This document shows, piece by piece, positions 53,036 to 64,000 of a stretch of DNA of 64,000 nt (position 1 is the first letter of the stretch; every line of letters begins with the position of its first letter). Below the pieces are notes generated by a model. That model ran no database searches, was not told the origin of the DNA, and saw nothing but the letters and a program-made list of their open reading frames with translations. The stretch lies in the NCBI GenBank assembly GCA_030539295.1, contig JAUNSJ010000003.1, positions 124,001 to 188,000 of the forward strand, written 5' to 3'. The translations under genes were made by a program, and so were the position numbers. Source of the stretch: Planctomycetia bacterium. GTDB lineage: Bacteria; Planctomycetota; Planctomycetia; Pirellulales; Thermoguttaceae.

Positions 53036-53117
53036 GGGGGATTTCCCGAGTGGTCAAAGGGGGCAGACTGTAAATCTGTTAGCAATGCTTTCGGAGGTTC
53101 GAATCCTCCATCCCCCA
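53036..53117 (+). tRNA. tRNA-Tyr (anticodon GTA)
   Basis: 82 bases with a long variable arm, as bacterial tRNA-Tyr has. Acceptor GGGGGAT/ATCCCCC, anticodon loop CTGTAAA (GTA), T arm GGAGG/CCTCC with TTCGAAT. Confidence 0.95.
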
Positions 53118-53126
53118 CTCAAATAA

Positions 53127-53197
53127 GCGGGTGTAGCTCAATGGTAGAGCCACAGCCTTCCAAGCTGAAAACGAGGGTTCGATTCCCTTCACCCGCT
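53127..53197 (+). tRNA. tRNA-Gly (anticodon TCC)
   Basis: 71 bases; acceptor GCGGGTG/CACCCGC, anticodon loop CTTCCAA (TCC, reads GGA), TTCGATT in the T arm. The outermost anticodon-stem pair is A-A instead of a canonical pair; other helices are intact. Confidence 0.93.
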
Positions 53198-53388
53198 TTG
53201 AGCAAGAGAAGAGTTCCTGCCGCCCAATGGGTCGGTGGGGCCGAAGCGTCTACCGCAATAACGTTTCGAAGGTTCTCTTGCTGTATTCTTCTTGCTGCTT
53301 GTAGTGGCAGATGGAAAGAAAACACCGTCAGGCTGGACGAGGGTAAAGGACGGCTTGATGGTCAGACGTTGCAGACAAGTCCCCTCTT

Positions 53389-53461
<73 letters not shown>

Positions 53462-53562
53462 TTGTTGTTAATTAAAGGACTTGACTCCTGTAATAACGTC
53501 AGTTGTGAAAGAAAAATATCCATTTCATTTACCCGATACCTAACGCAGGGAGAAAACCAGAC

Positions 53563-54762
53563 ATGGCAAAGGAAGTATTCCAGAGAACGAAGCCGCATGT
53601 TAACGTTGGTACGATTGGTCATATTGACCACGGTAAGACCACGTTGACCGGAGCTATTTTGGCCGTACAGGCCGCCAAAGGACTTGCGAAGTTCAAGTCT
53701 TATGCCGATATCGCCAAGGGCGGTACCGTCCGTGACGCGAGCAAGACGGTTACCATTGCCGTTGCTCACACGGAATATGAAAGCGAAACCCGACACTATG
53801 CACATATTGACTGCCCGGGCCACGCCGACTTTATTAAGAACATGATTACCGGTGCCGCTCAGATGGACGGTGCCATTCTCGTCGTCTCCGCCGTTGACGG
53901 ACCGATGCCCCAGACCGCGGAACACGTCTTGCTTGCTCGTCAGGTAAACGTACCGCGTTTGGTCGTTTTCATGAACAAGTGCGACCTGGTCGACGATCCT
54001 GAACTGCTCGAACTGGTTGAACTTGAAATTCGCGACCTGCTCTCGAAGTACGAATTCCCCGGCGACGAAGTCCCGATTATTCGTGGTGCCGCGCTGCCCG
54101 CATACCAGAAGCCGGACGATCCGGAAGCCTCGAAGTGCATTACGGAACTGCTCAATGCCGTCGATTCCTATATTCCGGAACCGCAGCGAGAACAGGACAA
54201 GCCGTTCCTCATGGCCGTTGAAGACGTCTTCTCAATCGAAGGTCGTGGTACTGTTGCGACCGGTCGTATTGAACGTGGTATGATCAAGGTTGGGGAAGAA
54301 GTTGAAATCGTTGGTCTGTCCGCGGAATCCCGCAAGACCGTTGTGACCGGCGTTGAAATGTTCAACAAGACGCTCGACAGTGGTATGGCCGGCGATAACG
54401 TTGGTCTTCTGCTTCGTGGTATTAAGCGAGACGAAATCCAGCGTGGTCAGGTTTTGGCCAAAGCGGGTTCCATTACGCCGCACACCGATTTCGAAGCGGA
54501 AGTTTACGTCCTGTCGAAAGAGGAAGGTGGCCGTGCCACTCCGTTCTTCAGTGGCTATCGTCCGCAGTTCTACTTCCGTACAACCGACGTGACCGGATCC
54601 ATTACGCTTCTTGGCGATGCCAAGATGTGCATGCCCGGCGACAACGTCAAGATTCAGGTTGAGTTGATCAGCCCGATCGCGATGCACGAGAACGTTCGTT
54701 TCGCTATCCGTGAAGGTGGCAAGACGGTTGGTTCCGGGGTTGTTACGAAGATTATTAAATAG
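53563..54762 (+). CDS. tuf: Elongation factor Tu
   Basis: The 399-residue GTPase begins [33 protein letters not shown] (P-loop GHIDHGKT), then [12 protein letters not shown] and NKCD. It delivers aminoacyl-tRNA to the ribosome. In switch I the segment [21 protein letters not shown] (47-67) replaces the common EKARGITI; the invariant threonine is kept. I recall this form from Rhodopirellula-like EF-Tu, so it is a lineage mark rather than a defect. Four tRNA genes lie upstream and tRNA-Trp and secE follow. Confidence 0.98.
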   Translation: MAKEVFQRTKPHVNVGTIGHIDHGKTTLTGAILAVQAAKGLAKFKSYADIAKGGTVRDASKTVTIAVAHTEYESETRHYAHIDCPGHADFIKNMITGAAQMDGAILVVSAVDGPMPQTAEHVLLARQVNVPRLVVFMNKCDLVDDPELLELVELEIRDLLSKYEFPGDEVPIIRGAALPAYQKPDDPEASKCITELLNAVDSYIPEPQREQDKPFLMAVEDVFSIEGRGTVATGRIERGMIKVGEEVEIVGLSAESRKTVVTGVEMFNKTLDSGMAGDNVGLLLRGIKRDEIQRGQVLAKAGSITPHTDFEAEVYVLSKEEGGRATPFFSGYRPQFYFRTTDVTGSITLLGDAKMCMPGDNVKIQVELISPIAMHENVRFAIREGGKTVGSGVVTKIIK

Positions 54763-54818
54763 TTTCGCAAACGGAGTCCAGCCGCACGGCTGGGCTTCGG
54801 CGTTGATATCCTCAACGA

Positions 54819-54891
54819 AGGGGTGTAGCTCAAGTGGTAGAGCACTGGTTTCCAAAACCAGCGGTTGAGTGTTCGAGTCACTCCGCCCCTG
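54819..54891 (+). tRNA. tRNA-Trp (anticodon CCA)
   Basis: 73 bases; acceptor AGGGGTG/CGCCCCT with one G-T pair, anticodon stem CTGGT/ACCAG, loop TTCCAAA (CCA), T arm with TTCGAGT. It sits between tuf and secE, a common bacterial position. Confidence 0.95.
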
Positions 54892-54942
54892 TTTCCCAAG
54901 CAAGAATGAGATTCGAGGAATCGAGGAATAAGGAGAAAGCCA

Positions 54943-55380
54943 GTGTCCACGCTCAAGAGTTTGATTCAGGAACTTTTAAAAGTCAGCCTGTATAAGCCGA
55001 ATCAGGGAAAGATTGCGCGTCGCTTGACGTTCCTTGGTCTCTTGGTGATTTTCCTTGCTGGATCCTGGTGTATCATCCGTGATCATATGTTCTCTTGGCT
55101 ATCGACGGATGCGCTGGGTGACCCGAGCATGTTGGTTGCGTTAGTGAACATTCTCTTTTTTGGGTGGTTTTCCTGGCGTCTTGTTAACTTTGCACCTTTT
55201 GCCGATTTTCTCGTCTCGGTTGAGGCGGAAATGACCAAGGTATCATGGCCTTCCAAAACAGAATTGTTTTCCACGACGAAAGTGGTTATGATTTTTATGG
55301 TTCTGTTTATCGCGTTGATCTACGTTTATGACTTCGTCTTTAACGTCCTGTTCAGTGCTGTGGACAAGTTTTTTGGTTAA
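54943..55380 (+). CDS. secE: Preprotein translocase subunit SecE
   Basis: The 145-residue protein starts at GTG with AGGAG nearby. The conserved SecE part is VEAEMTKVSWPSKTELFSTTKVVMIFMVLFIALIYVYDFVFNVLF (about 90-135), an amphipathic helix and the essential membrane helix. Two additional hydrophobic segments upstream make it longer than the minimal about 65-residue form. It helps hold the SecYEG channel together in the inner membrane. nusG follows after 49 bases. Confidence 0.93.
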   Translation: MSTLKSLIQELLKVSLYKPNQGKIARRLTFLGLLVIFLAGSWCIIRDHMFSWLSTDALGDPSMLVALVNILFFGWFSWRLVNFAPFADFLVSVEAEMTKVSWPSKTELFSTTKVVMIFMVLFIALIYVYDFVFNVLFSAVDKFFG

Positions 55381-55429
55381 GAGCAGAGGCTGTCGCATTC
55401 AACGCATTAACGTACTATAAGGGAGCGGA

Positions 55430-56218
55430 TTGCCGGCAACGGCACCGAGATCGCAAAAAATGACCGAAGACAACGAAAATAAAGTGGAGGAAATCAGGGA
55501 TTCTGCGGAAGAGAATGACTCCACTGTCGAAGACGCACAGCAGTCCGGGGAGAAAGTTGTTGATCCTGAGACGCCTGATGCAGCTGCCGATGACGGTGTG
55601 ACTCCTGCTACCGACACAACAGCGTCAGAAACGACCGTCAGTCAAGGCGAGCAGGACGAAGAGTCCGGTCATAAGCATGGAAAGATGGACTGGTATATTT
55701 TAAAGGTCCAGGTCAATCGGGAAGACAGCGTTAAGCAGAATCTGCAACGGCGCGTGCAATTATCAGGCCTTGCCCGATATTTTGAAGAGATTCTCGTTCC
55801 CACAGAAAAAGTCACGGTCGTTAAAAACGGCCAGAAGAGAATAACGAAGCGTAAGCTCTATCCGGGTTACATTATGATTCGGATGGAGATTAATGATGAC
55901 ACGTGGTTCCTCGTTCGTGAAACCCATGGTGTCGGGGACTTTACAGGTTCTAATGGGAAACCCGTTCCTATGTTGGACCATGAAGTTCAGCGAATGCTTC
56001 AGACTGAAACGAACGTAACAAGTGAAGTTCCGAAACTCAAAATTCCGTATCTGCTCGGCGACCGTGTTAAGATTGTCGACGGTACGTTTAAAGATGTTGA
56101 GGGGGAGGTAACTTTGATCGATGAAAACACCGGTCGAATTACCGTTAGTATCACGATTTTTGCCCGCTCTACGCCAGTTGATCTGGAGTATTGGCAGGTC
56201 GAAAAATCAGAGGAATAA
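55430..56218 (+). CDS. nusG: Transcription termination/antitermination factor NusG with acidic N-terminal extension
   Basis: The product is 262 residues from TTG at 55430, where GGGAG lies four bases upstream; ATG at 55460 is an alternative. The NGN domain starts near residue 86 (MDWYILKVQVNREDSVKQNL) with YPGYIMIRMEINDDTWFLVRET, and a KOW motif (GDRVKIVDGTFKDVEGEV) follows. Residues 1-84 are very acidic and rich in Glu, Asp, Ser and Thr, an extension not present in E. coli NusG (181 residues). NusG binds RNA polymerase and Rho or ribosomal S10. It sits in the usual secE-nusG-rplK order. Confidence 0.93.
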   Translation: MPATAPRSQKMTEDNENKVEEIRDSAEENDSTVEDAQQSGEKVVDPETPDAAADDGVTPATDTTASETTVSQGEQDEESGHKHGKMDWYILKVQVNREDSVKQNLQRRVQLSGLARYFEEILVPTEKVTVVKNGQKRITKRKLYPGYIMIRMEINDDTWFLVRETHGVGDFTGSNGKPVPMLDHEVQRMLQTETNVTSEVPKLKIPYLLGDRVKIVDGTFKDVEGEVTLIDENTGRITVSITIFARSTPVDLEYWQVEKSEE

Positions 56219-56264
56219 TGCCGCCTCAGAAACGGCAGACAAGAAAAAAATCTAGGAAACTAAA

Positions 56265-56690
56265 ATGGCAAAACAGCTCACAGCTACAGTAAAGTTTCAC
56301 GCCACCGGAGGAAAGGCAACCGCAGCACCCCCTGTCGGTACCGCACTCGGTAAATATGGCTTGAACCTGGGTCAGTTCGTGCAACAGTTTAACGAACGAA
56401 CCAAGGACAGCATGGGAATGCGAGTTCCCGTGGTCGTGAAAGTCTACAATGATCGTTCATTTGAATTGGAAACCAAAAGCCCGCATTCAGTAGATTTGCT
56501 GAAACAGGCAGCCGGTATTGTCAAGGGGTCGACGCACGTACCGAAGGAGAAAGTCGGTTCGGTTACGGTGGATCAGCTCAAGGAGATCGTCAAAACGAAG
56601 CAGAAGGATTTGAACGCGTATGAACTGGATCATGCGGTTCGGGTTCTGGCGGGAACTGCCCGTAGTATGGGTTTAGACGTTGTCGAGTGA
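56265..56690 (+). CDS. rplK: Large ribosomal subunit protein uL11
   Basis: The 141-residue protein has the family opening (here AKQLTATVKFHATGGKATAAPPVGTALG) and the C-terminal rRNA-binding helix region (VTVDQLKEIVKTKQKDLNAYELDHAVRVLAGTARSMGLDV). Length is standard (E. coli 142). It lies at the base of the L7/L12 stalk and contacts the GTPase center. The usual IKLQIPAGKA start is altered to VKFHATGGKA, a small divergence. rplA follows after 112 bases. Confidence 0.96.
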   Translation: MAKQLTATVKFHATGGKATAAPPVGTALGKYGLNLGQFVQQFNERTKDSMGMRVPVVVKVYNDRSFELETKSPHSVDLLKQAAGIVKGSTHVPKEKVGSVTVDQLKEIVKTKQKDLNAYELDHAVRVLAGTARSMGLDVVE

Positions 56691-56802
56691 TTCACAGGCG
56701 CAGGCACAGAACAATTCGAGTCGAGATGGACAAAAGTGAAGTCTGGCAGAATTGATTTGTGTCGAATACAGTAAGAATAAAAACGAAAAAAGAGACATAA
56801 CC

Positions 56803-57489
56803 ATGGCAAAAGTTTCAAAGAGAATGAAAGAAATGGAAGCGAAGCTTCCGAAGACGAAGGCGCCGATTCCCTTGGCAGAAGCCGTTTCGCTGTTGAAGCA
56901 GTTCAATGTGCGTAAATTTGATCAGACGGTGGAAATCTCGATGCGATTGGGAGTTGACCCGAAGATGGCGGACCAGATTGTTCGTGGTTCGGTGGTTCTG
57001 CCCAATGGTATTGGCAAGAGTCTGCGAGTTGCGGTCTTTGCCAAAGGCGAGAAGGCGGAAGAAGCGACGGCGGCTGGTGCCGATTTCGTTGGCGCTGCGG
57101 ATTTGGCCGAGAAGATTAAGGGTGGCTGGCTGGACTTCGATGTCTGTATTGCGAGCCCGGATATGATGGGTATGGTAGGACCTTTAGGCCGAGTGTTAGG
57201 ACCGCGAGGTTTGATGCCGAGTCCACGAGCGGGAACCGTAACGCCGGATATTGCTAAAACGGTTAAGGAATACAAGGCAGGTAAAGTCGAGTTCCGTAAT
57301 GACAAGGGTGGTATAGTCCATGCGGTCGTCGGGAAGATCAGTTTTGACGAAGCGAAGTTGCAAGAGAACGTACAGGCATTCATCCAGTACGTAATATCAC
57401 TCAAGCCGGCGTCGATCAAGGGTGTGTATGTGAAGAGCATAAGTCTTTCCGCGACGATGAGCCCCGGTATTAACGTGCAGATCTCCTGA
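56803..57489 (+). CDS. rplA: Large ribosomal subunit protein uL1
   Basis: From ATG at 56803 the product has 228 residues, standard length; the upstream in-frame start at 56752 is not preferred. [38 protein letters not shown] and [28 protein letters not shown] are the defining L1 segments. It forms the L1 stalk and regulates its own operon mRNA in other bacteria. The next gene, rplJ, begins after 54 bases. Confidence 0.97.
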   Translation: MAKVSKRMKEMEAKLPKTKAPIPLAEAVSLLKQFNVRKFDQTVEISMRLGVDPKMADQIVRGSVVLPNGIGKSLRVAVFAKGEKAEEATAAGADFVGAADLAEKIKGGWLDFDVCIASPDMMGMVGPLGRVLGPRGLMPSPRAGTVTPDIAKTVKEYKAGKVEFRNDKGGIVHAVVGKISFDEAKLQENVQAFIQYVISLKPASIKGVYVKSISLSATMSPGINVQIS

Positions 57490-57543
57490 CGTTATGAAGA
57501 GGAACCCCAAACAAAATAACCCTTAAATGGAATCGGCAGAACA

Positions 57544-58107
57544 ATGAGTAAATACGTAAAGAACATAATCGTCGAGCATCTGAAGAAGAAGCTGACGGGG
57601 ATCGATAACGCTCTGGTTGTGAACGTTATCGGAATGGAAGTGAACAGCAGTAACAAGTTGCGTCGTGACCTGGTCGCCAAGGGGATCCATCTCATGGTGG
57701 TCAAGAACAGTCTGGCGGCGCGAGCTTTTGTCGGTACGGAATTGAATACCCTGATCCCGGATTCGGCGCAAGGGAGTTACGCGGTCTGCTGGGGTGCTTC
57801 CGATATCGTCTCACTGGCCAAGGAATTGGTTAAGGTATCGAAGGATAAAGCGTTTGCGAAGCTTGAACTTCGCGGCGGAATTATGGATGGCGAAGCGTTT
57901 GCGTCTGACAAGGTGGAAGACATCAGCAAATGGCCAACGCGGGAAGAGCAAATTTCGATTCTTCTGGGGCAGATTGTGGGCGTCGGTTCGAAACTGTCGT
58001 CGCAGTTGCTTTCGGGAGGAGCGAATCTGGCCAGTCAGATCAAACAATTGGCCGACAAAGAAGGCGACGCGGTTGCAGAGGAAGTATCCGAAGGAACTGC
58101 TGCTTGA
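57544..58107 (+). CDS. rplJ: Large ribosomal subunit protein uL10
   Basis: The 187-residue protein (E. coli 165) has the L10 N-terminal fold: VKNIIVEHLKKKLTGIDNALVVNVIG, then LRRDLVAKGIHLMVVKNSLAARAF, and a C-terminal helix that binds L7/L12 dimers. The last about 20 residues are slightly longer than in E. coli. It anchors the stalk. A 199-base gap with strong secondary structure separates it from rplL. Confidence 0.96.
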   Translation: MSKYVKNIIVEHLKKKLTGIDNALVVNVIGMEVNSSNKLRRDLVAKGIHLMVVKNSLAARAFVGTELNTLIPDSAQGSYAVCWGASDIVSLAKELVKVSKDKAFAKLELRGGIMDGEAFASDKVEDISKWPTREEQISILLGQIVGVGSKLSSQLLSGGANLASQIKQLADKEGDAVAEEVSEGTAA

Positions 58108-58140
58108 TCGAATATAACCAAGTGACGTTTTAACAAAAGA

Positions 58141-58212
58141 GTCTGCCATGTGCCTTTGACCACAGGAAGAATTTCGGTTATTCTTTCCGCAAAAGGTGGG
58201 AGCACGGCAGAC
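58141..58212 (+). ncRNA. Structured RNA element between rplJ and rplL
   Basis: Four nested helices: GTCTGCC (58141-58147) with GGCAGAC (58206-58212), GTGC (58150-58153) with GCAC (58202-58205), CCAC (58160-58163) with GTGG (58196-58199), and GGAAGAAT (58165-58172) with ATTCTTTCC (58180-58188). It does not end in a T-run. It may be a processing or pausing site that sets L12 above L10, or a protein-binding leader. Confidence 0.6.
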
Positions 58213-58306
58213 CGAACGAGAGTCGAACGGAACATATTTCCTTGACTGCTGCAAAAGGAGCAGTGAGGAAAAGGGTCTGTTCGACCGAAGAAAGGAAAAT
58301 TTTACA

Positions 58307-58720
58307 ATGTCGAACGAACAAACTGATCGTGAATTCTCCGATGCCATTAAAGAACTTGGCGACAAGATTATGGCCATGACTCTTAAAGAGGCGAAAGAGC
58401 TCAGCGATTACCTGAAAGACGTACACGGAATTGAACCTGCTGCTGGTGGTGCCGTTATGGTAGCTGGTCCTGCTGCTGGTGCTGATGCCGCTGCTCCGGT
58501 TGAAGAGAAGACCGAATTCGACGTCGTTCTCGAAAACTTTGGCGCCAACAAGATTAACGTCATCAAAGTCGTGCGAACGGCGACCGGTGCGAGCTTGGGC
58601 GATGCCAAATCCATGGTGGAATCCGCTCCGAAAGCGATTAAGCAAGGCGTCTCCAAGGACGAAGCTGAAAAGCTTAAAAAGGAACTGGAAGACGCAGGTG
58701 CCACGGTCAGCTTGAAGTAA
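58307..58720 (+). CDS. rplL: Large ribosomal subunit protein bL12 (L7/L12)
   Basis: ATG at 58307 with AAAGGAAAA upstream gives 137 residues (E. coli 121). The N-terminal dimerisation part (about 10-45), an Ala/Gly-rich hinge (about 46-65) and the C-terminal factor-binding domain ([39 protein letters not shown]) are all visible. The frame upstream of this ATG lies over the structured leader. It recruits translation factors. Confidence 0.97.
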   Translation: MSNEQTDREFSDAIKELGDKIMAMTLKEAKELSDYLKDVHGIEPAAGGAVMVAGPAAGADAAAPVEEKTEFDVVLENFGANKINVIKVVRTATGASLGDAKSMVESAPKAIKQGVSKDEAEKLKKELEDAGATVSLK

Positions 58721-58745
58721 GTTTCAGACTGCGGCTTGAATTCGT

Positions 58746-58780
58746 ATGGGGTGCCCGGCATAACGTTCGCGGTGCCCCAT
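58746..58780 (+). terminator. Hairpin after rplL, likely attenuator
   Basis: ATGGGGTGCC (58746-58755) pairs with GGTGCCCCAT (58771-58780), with two G-T pairs. Only a short T-run follows (TTTT at 58787-58790). Confidence 0.5.
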
Positions 58781-58921
58781 ATCGCGTTTTAGTTGTTACA
58801 GAATCGAATTTACATACACTTATCCCTGCAATCCTGCTTTCCGCCCTTTTTTGGGCCGGTGAAAAAACGGCAAATGAGAGCTGAAAGACCATTCCTTATT
58901 CGTGTTGACTCGCTTGGTTGT

Positions 58922-58951
58922 AAAAAAAGTGCCAAAAAGGGCGACTTTTTT
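58922..58951. terminator. Intrinsic terminator before rpoB, bidirectional
   Basis: AAAAAAGT and GCC (58923-58933) pair with GGC and ACTTTTTT (58940-58951) around an A-rich loop, with one bulged G. The right arm itself provides the T-run. Confidence 0.6.
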
Positions 58952-58984
58952 CTGAAATTTTCGAAAAAATGGGGCTACCCGCCC

Positions 58985-59013
58985 TTGTCGGTCCGTTGTT
59001 TGCATGGTATTAT
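58985..59013 (+). promoter_or_regulatory. Promoter for rpoBC
   Basis: TTGTCG (58985-58990), 17 bases, TATTAT (59008-59013). The leader to rpoB is about 60 bases and has a perfect AAAGGAGG ribosome site. Confidence 0.6.
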
Positions 59014-59081
59014 TATAGTTCGGCGATTTTTATAAATTGGCTTCCAAGCTATCTATTGACCCTAAAGGAGGATACTCTTTC

Positions 59082-62873
<3,792 letters not shown>

Positions 62874-62932
62874 CGAACCGGGACTGTATCATTAATCAAG
62901 ATAAAAACGACGACCGCGCTAGTGACCCATGA

Positions 62933-62968
62933 GGACCGAGTCCGCAGGAGATTTTCTTCTCCGGGTCC
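62933..62968 (+). promoter_or_regulatory. Hairpin in the rpoB-rpoC gap
   Basis: GGACC (62933-62937) with GGTCC (62964-62968) and inner GGAGA (62947-62951) with TCTCC (62958-62962). No T-run follows; it may be a weak structure only. Confidence 0.35.
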
Positions 62969-63004
62969 GAAGCGCCGGCGGTGCCAAAAAAAGGAGCGTC
63001 TGCG

Positions 63005-64000
63005 GTGAGCAGTAGTGAAACTTACGAACGAATTAACGATTTCAATGCAGTCAAGATAAGCCTGGCGAACCCGAAGAAGATTCGGGAGGAGTCCCACGGC
63101 GAAGTAAAAAAACCGGAAACAATCAATTACCGAACCTATCGTCCCGAACGTGATGGGCTCTTTTGCGAGAAGATTTTCGGACCTGAAAAGGACTGGGAAT
63201 GTGCCTGTGGTAAATACCGCGGAATGAAATATAAGGGAATGACCTGCGACCGCTGCGGCGTGAAAATCACGCACAGTCGCGTGCGCCGCAAGCGCATGGG
63301 CCATATTGAGTTAGCCGCTCCTGTTGTCCATATCTGGTTTTTCCGGGCAACGAGCTCGCGGCTGGCGAACCTGCTGGCCATGAAGGCCATGAGTCTGGAG
63401 AAGGTCATTTATTTTCAGGACTATGTCGTTACGGACGCAGGCGATACGGCACTGAAGCTTGGCACTCTTCTGACGGAAGAGGAATATCGGAAGGAGCGGG
63501 AAGAATATGGCGATCGTTTCAAGGCGGAGATGGGTGCCGAAGCGATACGTAAACTTTTGAATCAGCTCAACGTTGTGGAACTGGCGAAGGAACTTCGTCA
63601 GGAGATCGCCGAGACGAAGTCGAAACAGCGTCGAAAAGACCTGGCCAATCGGCTCAAGCTGGTCGAGGCCCTGCGCAACTGCAGTAGCGAGAACAATCCG
63701 GCCTGGATGGTCTTGGACGTCATTCCGGTCATACCGCCGGACCTCCGTCCTCTGGTTCTCCTTGAGTCGGGGACCTTTGCCACGAGTGACCTGAACGACC
63801 TGTATCGCCGTATTATTAACCGCAATAACCGTTTGAAAAAACTGGTCGATTTGAATGCGCCGGAAGTTATTATCCGTAATGAGAAGCGTATGCTTCAGCA
63901 GTCTGTTGACGCCTTGTTCGATAACAGCCGGTGCAAGCGGAAAGTTTTGGGGTCGAGTAATCGTCCTTTAAAATCTCTTACCGACATGATTAAGGGTAAG
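63005..64000 (+). CDS. rpoC: DNA-directed RNA polymerase subunit beta', N-terminal part (cut by window)
   Basis: From GTG at 63005, with AAGGAG eight bases upstream, 332 codons remain open to the window end. [61 protein letters not shown] matches the beta' start, including the N-terminal zinc-binding cysteines (CAC and CDRC), followed by [19 protein letters not shown]. The lid and rudder region continues to the window edge ([36 protein letters not shown]). The catalytic NADFDGD lies beyond the window. Confidence 0.97.
   Translation, partial: MSSSETYERINDFNAVKISLANPKKIREESHGEVKKPETINYRTYRPERDGLFCEKIFGPEKDWECACGKYRGMKYKGMTCDRCGVKITHSRVRRKRMGHIELAAPVVHIWFFRATSSRLANLLAMKAMSLEKVIYFQDYVVTDAGDTALKLGTLLTEEEYRKEREEYGDRFKAEMGAEAIRKLLNQLNVVELAKELRQEIAETKSKQRRKDLANRLKLVEALRNCSSENNPAWMVLDVIPVIPPDLRPLVLLESGTFATSDLNDLYRRIINRNNRLKKLVDLNAPEVIIRNEKRMLQQSVDALFDNSRCKRKVLGSSNRPLKSLTDMIKGK

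Larger units (their letters stand above)
58721..59081. other. rplL-rpoB intergenic region
   Basis: About 360 bases holding a hairpin, an intrinsic terminator and a promoter, listed next. This order suggests partial termination followed by separate initiation of rpoBC. Confidence 0.6.

Noticed and set aside
54232-54903. Leftward frame across tuf and tRNA-Trp
   Set aside because: It crosses a tRNA gene and the end of tuf on the opposite strand.

Overview
The window looks like a planctomycete chromosome, most likely a Pirellulales or Thermoguttaceae-type gut or sediment lineage. The evidence is two DUF1559 pseudopilin-like proteins, each followed by a small carboxypeptidase-regulatory-like lipoprotein; many sialidase-fold (Asp-box) secreted proteins; XylR-like AraC regulators; a DUF1080 protein; and an EF-Tu switch-I sequence ([16 protein letters not shown]) that I recall from Rhodopirellula-like EF-Tu. 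The taxonomic placement is inference. I see no insertion sequence, prophage, CRISPR array or rRNA.

Layout. 0-7 kb: the start of a leftward nucleoside hydrolase gene, then rightward mnmG, a DUF1080 protein, a glutamine cyclotransferase, a CDF metal transporter and a divergent prepilin peptidase. 7-10 kb: a leftward autotransporter followed by a sigma-region-2-only protein. 10.5-19.3 kb: a metallo-hydrolase; a XylR-like regulator facing a DUF1559 / lipoprotein / sialidase-fold set; then a BASS-family transporter, a zinc alcohol dehydrogenase and KduD. 19.4-27.6 kb: a radical SAM/SPASM protein with an altered cluster motif, an M16-like protein without HxxEH, a GNAT, rplU, a homocysteine methyltransferase-like protein, an epimerase-type SDR and UmuC. 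28-40 kb: a second DUF1559 / lipoprotein pair, five consecutive sialidase-fold genes, a second XylR-like regulator, a KDG kinase-like protein and an Nramp-fold transporter without the metal motif. 40-52.4 kb: thrS, a small conserved protein, a DUF2339 protein, an AT-rich pair of exported proteins and a large AsmA-like protein. 52.8-64 kb: tRNA-Thr, Tyr, Gly and Thr, then tuf, tRNA-Trp, secE, nusG, rplK, rplA, rplJ, rplL, rpoB and the start of rpoC.

How the genes may fit together. The same accessory unit (pseudopilin, lipoprotein, sialidase-fold secreted protein, XylR-like regulator, sugar-acid enzyme, unusual transporter) appears twice, at 11-19 kb and 28-40 kb. A reasonable inference is that the secreted and envelope proteins capture and cut host or algal glycans. 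Sugar acids would then be imported and passed through KduD and the KDG kinase under control of the XylR-like regulators. The KDPG aldolase that would finish this pathway is not in the window. The right end is a standard translation/transcription block in the same order as the E. coli tufB to rpoBC region, with extra predicted RNA structures between rplJ and rplL and between rplL and rpoB.

All coordinates, motifs and hairpins were read by eye. No alignment, folding or database search was run, so family names rest on recognised motifs.
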